Positions 55,651 to 64,000 of a stretch of 64,000 nt of DNA are shown one piece after another. Positions within the stretch are counted from its first letter, which is position 1, and every line of letters begins with the position of its first letter. This stretch comes from Emydura subglobosa. Taxonomy: Eukaryota; Chordata; Testudines; Chelidae. The stretch is taken from the NCBI GenBank assembly GCA_007922225.1, contig ML680037.1:2462876-2526875 (forward strand). Reading direction: 5' to 3'. Under the pieces are notes generated by a model, which did not search any database, had not been told where the DNA came from, and saw only the letters and a list, made by a program, of their open reading frames with translations. The position numbers and the translations under genes are program-made.

Positions 55651-56480
55651 ACTGTTTTACCCTATTTCAAGAAGGTTTATTAAAATAAAATGTACTAAGG
55701 TAGACTGGACAGCCCAGAAGACTTTAATGAGTGCAGGCTCTTTCACTCCAAAGTATGAAGCAGGCCAATCAGCTGTTACTAATTAGGTGATATCCTCCTA
55801 TGGGAAAGGAGCTTGCTGGCCTTAGTACAGTTAGATTGTAAGATCTTTAGAACAGGACCATCTTTTTGTTATGTGTTTGTATAACACCAAGCACAATGGA
55901 GTCCTGGTCCATGACCAGGTGTCTTGGGGATTATGATAATACTATTCAGTTTCAAGTGGACAGGTGCCCACATCACAATAAACATCACAATTGGCAATCA
56001 GAGGTGAATCTTCCAACCCAAACTCTGGGTGTGGAAGGGCTGTACACAGTAGAATTGGTGTCCTTCTGGTGGAAGGAGTGGGAAGATAGGAGGCTGTGTA
56101 GAGGAGTCTGTCAGGAACAAAGGCTTCCAGCTGAGCTTGGAACTAGCTATCTCAGTCACCAGGCAGATGAATGAACACAGGTGAGCTACACAGAACCGCC
56201 TGAGGGGAACCAGCAAGCATGCTCTTATGCCCAGTAGCAGGTCCATGCTTATGTCTAGAGCTGTGATTGCTCCTGATCTTGCCTTGTTCCAAGCCTTGCT
56301 CCACTGCTCCTCAGGTCCTGAATCCAGCTCCATCCTTGACTCTCATTCCTAGTTCCTGACTCTGGCTTTGACCTCTATCCCAGACCATCACTGCTCCAAC
56401 CAGTAAGTCTGACTGCCCCATGTCCCAATCGCTTACAAGATCACAGCTCCACAGGAGATCCCCGCACCCTATTACAGAGG
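55651..56480. other. repeat-derived sequence, family unclear
   Basis: Includes the tail phrase CACAATGGAGTCCTGGTCC at about 55894 and a CTGACTCTGGCTTTGACCTC patch at about 56354, both features of reptile repeats. The 102- and 111-codon frames on the two strands (55866-56174, 55998-56333) overlap each other and are treated as chance. Confidence 0.3.
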
Positions 56481-59095
56481 AATATTTTGGGGCTAGGGCA
56501 GGGGCAGATCCAGTGGCCAGCTATATTGGCAGGGACATGAAGGAAGCACAAAAAGCCACAGGGCTTACTGACATTAAAACCTGAAAGTGGAAGAAAGGCA
56601 CAAAGTAGGACTAAATGCTGTTCAACAGAGCATAATGTACCATGTTGATTTTAAATTAATGCTGCTTGCATGACCTCAAACTGAATTTTAATATTTAAAT
56701 TGTTTGACACTTAAATTATTAAAACAAACTGTCCTGGAGCTAGCACCCACTATTCCAAGTTTTAATCCTGTGCAAGGGTTAAAATGAGGGAAGAAGGGGG
56801 TACCCATCTGCTAAATACAGAGTGAGAGCTCTTCCTGTCTGCCTCTGGGGTTGGGGAAGCTCCCCAAGAGTTCCCCTTGTTTCTATTTCTTTACCAGCCA
56901 GTGAAATGGGGACTCCTTAGGTGGGAAAATCAAAGCGTGATCAAAATGGGTAGCGGGTATCTGTCTGCAAACTTTATGATGTTCTAAACCTTCCTTCCAG
57001 CACTGGCACTTAACTGAAGAACAATTATTCAAGCTGGGAGTATCCTATCTGCCTCTTCTCTTTTATAGGAAGATCTCTTGCTAGTTCCCTTTCTGTGCCT
57101 CCCTTCCAGGGGAAAAGAGACACAGTGCTCCAGGCTCCTTCCCCCTTAGTTAGGATCTAAGAGAATCAGACCATTTCAGCCAGTTCCATATCCCCTTCTG
57201 GCACTCGGTTGTGGGATGGTGGCTGGGAGAGCAAGGGATATACCCCCAAACACCTACAGTTCTGTGTGTGTATGTGCCAGAGAGACACTCATACACACTT
57301 TTGTGCAGCTGGCTGTGAGCCTGCTTGGGGACATGGATTCCTTTCAGAAACATTTATTCCCTCATTCCCATTCTCTTCCCTGTGGCATGTCTCACTGCAC
57401 AATATGATACAATGGCAATTTACCACATGACCTGAACAACGATGGCAATGTACAGCTGTGCCAGAAGTGGGGCACCTTCCTCCTATTTTTATCTACTTTA
57501 GCCACTGGCCCTAGGCATATCTTTTGGCCCAATTTATATAGTGAATTTTTGACACATCTCTTTATTGTACTTAAAAATACTAGAGCTAAGAACTAATGTT
57601 CTGTCTTTCCAGCGCTGTACCTGAGCTCTCAGTGGAGGGGCAAGCTTCCACTCTATGATATGACACTGTTCCTGGGTTAAGACAGGGTGTCTCAGCAAAA
57701 CAGACAGAGCAGAGATGGCAGCAATAAACTAGAGATTTCAAATGTAGATTTTAGTCCTTTTCCTGCAAAAAGAATTTGTGGAAATTTCACGCAGCGAGAG
57801 ATTAACAAATCAATGAAAGAATAACATTTGAACCACAATGCAGGCATTTATTGTCTTCTTGTGGATTAAATTATCCAATTAGAGTTTCTTCTTGCCTCAA
57901 ACAGTTCTAATAAGACTTGACTGTCGCTTATCAGCCCCTAATCTTCTAAATGAGTGAGAACTGCAGCTGGATTACAATAGCCTTTGGGGCACAATACTAA
58001 CCTCCCACAACTATGAAGATCCATCCTTAAAATTATGCTTATTAGGTTTTCTTGTTCATTACTGTTTACTTCACACCAAATTCACTAATAAGATCAGCTC
58101 AGCTTTAATAATAAAGTGTTATTAAAATAGATACACTAGACAACCAATCTGTGCGAATAATTCCATTCTCGAGAAATGGGGAAATGAAATGGGGAGAAAA
58201 TCATGTTTTCCGACATAACGTGTCATTACAATGTGAACACTTCCAGCTCCCACTACTTTGAATTTCCTGGGTCTGCCTATTTTCTCTTTTTTCTTCTTCT
58301 TCCTCTTTTTTTTCTATTTCCCCAAGAGATGACCTATGGTTTAGAAAATATCTGGGTAAAGAAAATATTTTCAGCGTAACTGAGAGTGATTTTTATACAC
58401 AGAAGCTGTGAGTTAACTAATTAGAAAAAAAATGTTTGGGAAAGAACTGCTACTCCAGTAATGAGTGAGTGCTGAGTGACTTTCAAATGGATCAGTAGTG
58501 TCGTCAGAATTATAAATATTTGCCAGTTGTGTGGGAAAAGAAGTTATCCATTTTTATAAGAGATCCAGCTCATCCAGCAGGGGGAAAAGACAGGGATTCA
58601 TTTGGCTAAAATGCTCTTAAATTGCCTGTATTCTGTCCTGTCAGGCAAATATCGACCCCATCCCATGGGAGAAATTGATTTTCTTAGAGAAAGCTCTGTG
58701 CTTCCTATAGCATATTGCTTTAGTGCATTGCTCTGGTAATCACACAGCAGTTTCACCTCTCTTTTCTTTTTCATTTTTTGTTCTAAAGGATTGAAAGAGA
58801 GACAAGAAGTGTTTTGATTGCTGTATTTGTTATTATGCTATCTTCTGTACTTAGTATTAGGTAAAGATGTAACGTACATTTTGTTAAAATGAAAATACTT
58901 TATTTTAAATAAACATGTCCAATTTCTTTAAGTGTGGGATGAGTAAGGTTTCCAAAAGGAAGCAGCTTGGTCTGTTCTGGTCCACTATGTCCACTCAAGA
59001 TGATTGAGTGAGGGACAATCAAGTGCAACTGAAGACACTTTCATGTGAGATAAAGCTGCTCAGCATACATCTCAACCTACTTTTATATAGTGTTT
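56481..59095. other. gene-free sequence with a candidate conserved element
   Basis: No coding gene is seen. The part at 57840-58010 is free of recognised repeats and has TAAT and ATTA motifs (see findings). Confidence 0.35.
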
Positions 59096-59276
59096 TTCAT
59101 CAGTAGCTCTCAAGCATTTTAAAAAAGGAGGGCTGTCACATTGTCTTCATTTTACAGATAGGGAAACTGAGGCACAGAGGCAAAGTTATTTGCCTAAGAT
59201 CACCCAACAGGCCAGTGGCAGCACTGGGAATAGAACTCAGGTATCCTGAGTTCCAGTCTAGTGCTCTATATGCATA
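59096..59276 (-). mobile_element. MIR-type SINE
   Basis: On + it reads TTCATTTTACAGATAGGGAA, CTGAGGCACAGAGGCAAAG, CCTAAGATCACCCAACAGG and AGTTCCAGTCTAGTGCTCTA, the complement of a MIR-type SINE in order. It is longer and clearer than the one at 46972. Confidence 0.8.
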
Positions 59277-61684
59277 TATCCAAAACTAGGGGGACAAGAA
59301 TAACAGAAGTTCTGGAAAGTTAAATAATGTGGGATGAATATTTTTTGCATAAATATCACTTTTTTTAACCTTCACTTATAGTATTTTTTTAAAACCTACA
59401 GTCATGTAACCTTCAACTTACAGAGCTAAGCACTCAAAGGAAAGCCGAATGTGATTCTTCTGCCTCATATATACAAATAACAGAGTCTTTAATGACATGA
59501 TCACACACTATATATATCAGGTAATACAATAAAAAAGACAGTTCTTTGTCTAAAACTTCACTTATGTGTGTAGCATCTTGTAATGCTTTTGTCATTCTTG
59601 TACACTTATATCAATTTCATTATCAGACTAGTCCAATAGATCTTTATTGATTGATTGACCCTGAGCCTTAACTTGGACATTTCCTGATGTTTGAGTATTT
59701 ACCTGTATAACAGTGTCGACTAAATATTTGGCTGCTCCTTGGAAGTTTACCAGGTCACTTCCACATTCCCCCTTTGTGAGAGAATCACTGGTGGCATAAA
59801 GCTGTCATAGAGTTATCTACTGCACCCCATCCATGCAGTGGGCACTTCCCCACCTCCAAGCTGTGCCTGGTATGCCCTGACTGCAGCTCAGGGTTTGGCT
59901 GGTTTTATTTATTTAATTAGATTTCTGGGTTTTTAAAAAGATGAAAGGATGAGAAAAAGTGTAAAATCCAAAAGTAGGTGCTTCCATCGGGCTTCTGATT
60001 TTAGATTTTAACTAATAAACACCAATAAAACACTCTACAAAAAAATCAAAATCAGAGTTTATCCACTACACATTGGAAAACACTGGCAATGGCGACTTGT
60101 ATCTAAGGGCGTGTCTACATAGAGCAGTAATGCGCACTGTGGGTGTGATTGCTGCAGCACACTAACGTGTTGCACATTAATTGGTCTGTGTAAACCCTGC
60201 AGGTTTGCACTAAAAGTTCTTTAGTATGCTTTAATGCTGTGCTGTTTGAAATAGTATATTAAAGAGCACTAAGGAACATTACAAAGAAATTACACATTAC
60301 AGTATATAACAAGAGCCTCAAAAACCCAATTTTGGATATCTCCATAAAACTCAAAAATGGCTGAAAACCCCACCAAAAATGTAATTAATAAAGCCCTAAG
60401 CCTCCATTTCCAGACCTCTGCAGCAATGGGGATCTGTAAAAAAACTGGCAAACAGGGGGCCTGATTCTCAACTGTCTTGCACATGGTGAAGTCATTTACG
60501 TCTGTGCTCAGTGGATGTAAAATGCTACCATATAAAAATGGCAGTGCTGTGCACCCACTTTGTACTCCCTTCCACAGGGGTAAACGATTACAAATGGTGC
60601 AAAGCAGTGGTGAATCAGTGCTGTAAATTCCATAACCTGCAACTATTTATGTACACGCCATTGGAAGCACTGGACTGGTGGAGGAAGGTTAGGAGGGAGG
60701 GAGAAAGAGGGAATGTGGGATGCTGTGTCAGGGGAAGTGTTGGGAGGTGGCAGGAAGGGGGAGGAGCCTGCCTCTATCTCAGGCAGGATCAGACTTCACA
60801 GGCCACAACAGAAGAACTAGGAAGAAATTCTAGGACCACAAACTCCTGCAGCTTCCAGACTCCTATGCTGATGACACCCAGCTTCATGTTTGTGGAGTTT
60901 GGTTGAACAGTTTACCCAGCATCAAATGGTGATTGGGGGCATGGATGAAAGCTATTGTTCAGGTAGCTGGCTGCGACTCAGCCTTGAGGAGAGTGAAGTC
61001 ACATGGGTAGGGTGTGGGGAGCAAATTATATCTGAACCCCCAAATGAGGGAGTCTGCTCATGAGGTTTGTTGCTCAGATTCACAACCTTCTGGTCTTGAT
61101 GGACCCATAGCTGTTTCCGAGGCACCTGAAAGCCCAATATACAGGCCTACCCTTCAGTTTCAATAAGGTATGTTAAACTTCTGCTGTATATATCACAGTG
61201 CATCATTAATACTAAAATTAAATAGTTGTGACCGTTAGAAGAAGGTGCTTGAGGATGCTGTGTAACAATAACAAAATTAACGTGCAATAAAACACCAATT
61301 AAAATATATTTTACTGCTCAGTCCAAATGAAGTGGAATTCAATGTAAAAAGTATGGATGAATTAGGGGAGTGGGAAAGTTAATAAATTAGGGGTATAAAA
61401 ATTGATATGGATGTGGTTCCATACAGCTTGTAAAGCTTTTTGGAATCCTTTAAGATGAAGGTAACTATATACCAGTAAGATACTATAATTTTTATATTGC
61501 CATGCTGATGTTAGGAGGTAACATGATTTCATAGAATTCAGGGGACTTGTGAAAACATAATGTTATCCCCATGCGATGGTGTGTCATTGGCAAGCAGCAG
61601 ATCAGTTCGCTGAAGTGGAGCCAGACACTGGACTTTGAAAAACATGTTCCCATTCTCCTCTCCACTCCTCCCTCTTGGCTTAAG
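59277..61684. other. gene-free sequence
   Basis: A fragment at about 60102-60270 (GTGTCTACAT at its start, AAAGAGCACTAAGGAACAT at its end) resembles the MITE-like elements of this window but its inverted ends are not convincing. A 131-codon + frame at 60511-60906 has no motif. Otherwise nothing recognised. Confidence 0.35.
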
Positions 61685-62180
61685 GCCCAATTCAGGAAAG
61701 CATTTAAGCATGTATATGAGTCCATCCCTATTCAGGGAAGCACTTAAGCATATAGGGTATGTCTACACAGCAAGGAAAAAACAACAGCTGGCCTAGGGTT
61801 GCCAATTTTGTTTGGACGTGTTCCTGGTGGTTTCATCACATTGTAAGAGCTGAGGCCTTTTCCTGCAGGAAGCAGCAGCAGCAGTCATGAGCTAAGAAGC
61901 AGAGAGTCACCTCCTCACATTCCATCTAAATTGCATCAAAACAGTCGGGTTGTTAAGAAGGTGCTCCTGTCCTAATAGGCGGTGTCCTGCGTGGTGGGAG
62001 GGTCCCAGATCTCGGGCTCCTGCCGTAGCCTGGAAGTCTGCACAACAATGAAACAGCCCTGTGAACCTGAGTTGGCTGGCACGGGTCAGGTGTGGGTTTT
62101 TCTTATCCGTACTTAACTTTAAGCATGTACTTAAGTTCCATTGAAGTCAATGGGGCTTCTTTAATACAGCTGCTTTCCTG
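61685..62180. repeat. nested palindromic repeats
   Basis: The outer repeat gives CCCAATTCAGGAAAGCATTT and AAGCACTTAAGCATATA at the left (61685-61753), and CTTTAAGCATGTACTTAAG and GCTTTCCTGAAATGGAGGC at the right (62118-62192). Between them, TATGTCTACACAGC (61759) and AACAATGAAACAGCCCTG with GGCTGGCACGGGTCAGG (62044-62090) are the two ends of the family at 40566-40853, itself interrupted after 61795. Confidence 0.5.
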
Positions 62181-62192
62181 AAATGGAGGCTT

Positions 62193-64000
62193 ATTTTTTA
62201 TCCATTTGCAGCACAGTACATGTGGTTCCCCTTCTTCCCCCTCCTCCTCATCCCCCTCCTTTTCTTTTGCCAAGGCAGCTTTCTGAATAAGTGTTTTATT
62301 CTAGAGTAGCTGCAACTAGGGCCAATGAGAGTCTGTCAACATCAGCTCAGGAAGGAGGGAGCAGAGCTAGTCCTGGGAGCATGTGAGCATGCAGGTGCAC
62401 ATGGTAATCCCCAAGATTAGTCACGCGACCTCAGTACTTCCCACATGGCAAGAAGCAGTCAGGGAGGGAAACGCTGGGGCCTGGAGACAGAGGTTAGTTA
62501 GTGTCTGTAGCAGTAGAGGCCTAATTCCTGCTTCCCTCCTCCTATAGTCTAGAGGAGTGAGGATCTCCTCCCCTAGTTTTGGGGTGGGGAGAGGGAATGA
62601 TGTTTCCACAATAGGGAGAATTCCTGGTAAATCTCTCCCCCTCTTAAGATTCAGGGTAGACACAGAGTGAAGATTTCAACACCCTCCCTCCCCACTGCAG
62701 TTCTTTCTGATGTAAGTCTCTCTCTCTCTCTCTCTCCCTCACTCCACTGGATGAGAGGCGGAGCAGCAAGAGAACATGTGCAAGGTTTATGGAGGGAAGG
62801 GTGATCAGCAGGGGGCATGGGAGGAAAGAAGCAGTAGGGAAGTATATGTATGTGGAGCACAGGATTATGGGGATATGGATATGAGGGAACAATGGGGTGT
62901 GAGTGTGTGTGGGGGGGGAGTAGGACCAGGGGAGTATATGTATGAGGGTGGCAGAAATTTGGGTGCAGGCAAATGTGTGAGGGGGGCCGGAATGAATGGT
63001 GGGGAGCGCCAGCGTGGATGAGGGGTTAAAGGTTTGGGAAATGAGTTGATTAGGGTAAGACTTTTCCCTGCACTAGAGACAATGTGTCCGTCTGGGCAGC
63101 TCTCAGACGTCCTACAAAAATATGTAGGAGTAATTTTGATCTTTTAGTGACAAAACTGCTAAGTTTTGAATAGAGTGTATAGATACTATAGAAGGAGGAA
63201 TATTAGAAATAAATGATAGACAGATGAAAATATAAATAGGATTATGTTAGACATTGAGTTGCTTGCTACCAGTCCTGATTTTCATGGCTATTTTGTGGGG
63301 ACACTTAAATAGACTTGAATTCATTGCATTATGATTCATTGCACAGTTGGAATCGCTGATTAACATTACATTGGCCTGTGGCATCCTGTGCTGATGCACT
63401 ATCACATCAGGACAATGTCATGCAGCTGTCATCTCCTGATGACATCATGATACTATAATATTTTCTTGTCAGGCAAGTGAAGGAAGGCAGCCCTCATACT
63501 TGAGCTCAATGTGATAAGGTGGCTATCCTCCTTGAGTCAGCTGTTCCTATGTTCTGAACTTGTAATCCTGACTGTACGTTTATTGCTACATGTGTGTGCG
63601 CTTACATGTCGGAGAGTATGTCAGAAAGTCATAAAACTCACGGGCCAACACTCACAGAAGTTCCATTAGGAAAAGTCTTTGGGAGAGGAATTCGAGACCA
63701 CCAAAAGAGAGAGTAACTAAATGAATAATTAACATGCAACTGGAAAAAAATCACACATTTCCTGCACAAGTCTGGGACTTCAGTAAAGTTTTTATTCTGC
63801 ATATTAAAGCACTGACACTTCATGTCACCCGGGTAAGGTGACCAGTTGTGTCCTACAGGGATGTGCTGTTTGAAGAGCTGGCAGGCTGAGCAATGCTTCT
63901 TTATTCATTTTTTGCTTCCTTTACCACCCATTGCTAAAAGAAAAATAGACATTTATATACACAATAACAACCTTAAATTATGTGTCTTTAAGGTAAAGGT
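62193..64000. other. gene-free sequence with a (TC)n tract
   Basis: A TC dinucleotide run spans about 62717-62737, followed by a G-rich region (62790-63010, with GTGTGTGTGGGGGGGG near 62907). Overlapping frames on both strands here result from the biased composition. No gene or named repeat seen to the window end. Confidence 0.4.

Noticed and set aside
55866..56333. Two overlapping 100-codon frames on opposite strands
   Set aside because: Overlap on both strands in repeat-derived, low-AT sequence is typical of chance open frames.
62421..63021. Several overlapping frames near the right end, including a Gly-rich one
   Set aside because: They arise from the TC run and the G-rich patch; the peptides are low complexity.
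1..64000. CRISPR arrays, tRNA or rRNA genes, bacterial-type operons
   Set aside because: None was found. Short direct repeats such as GGGCATTGTCAC at 37751-37774 occur only twice without spacers, and the pol III-like boxes at 38996 do not fold as a tRNA.

Overview
This is a stretch of vertebrate nuclear genome: introns, interspersed repeats and very low gene density, with no operons. The repeat mix (DIRS-type tyrosine-recombinase retrotransposons, CR1-like LINE tails, MIR-type SINEs, Harbinger and Ty3/Gypsy remnants, and many short palindromic MITE-like elements) points to a sauropsid. A turtle is my best guess, from memory of such repeats rather than a search.

Bases 1-31000 are dominated by five DIRS retrotransposon copies, all on the + strand. 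A (1-3177) runs off the left edge and contains a 100-N gap. B (4425-9567) has a left end but is cut off inside its recombinase gene. C (15218-21209) has both ends but is badly decayed. D (22316-25977) lacks both ends and I find no reverse transcriptase in it. E (27983-30909) starts inside the reverse transcriptase but has an uninterrupted tyrosine recombinase frame and an intact right end. The element order, pieced together across copies, is left terminal repeat, gag-like ORF with Cys pairs, reverse transcriptase, RNase H, methyltransferase-like segment, tyrosine recombinase, internal complementary hairpin, right inverted terminal repeat. A and E are close relatives; B, C and D are older and belong to other subfamilies.

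The only host-gene candidate is a pair of + strand exons, 3844-4278 and 10385-10464. They join in matching phase and end in a stop codon, with an AATAAA at 11441. Copy B lies in the intron between them in the sense orientation. I do not recognise the protein.

Between copies B and C lie a decayed Harbinger transposon (transposase on +, second ORF on -) and a Ty3/Gypsy reverse transcriptase fragment on -. A CR1-like remnant on - separates D from E.

From 31 kb to 64 kb I see no convincing protein-coding gene. This part holds LTR-like segments, a CR1 tail, two MIR-like SINEs, several hairpin MITE-like repeats, a perfect 60-bp inverted repeat, one CTCF-like motif and a few stretches that look like candidate conserved non-coding DNA. 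Everything here was read by eye, so boundaries of decayed repeats are approximate.
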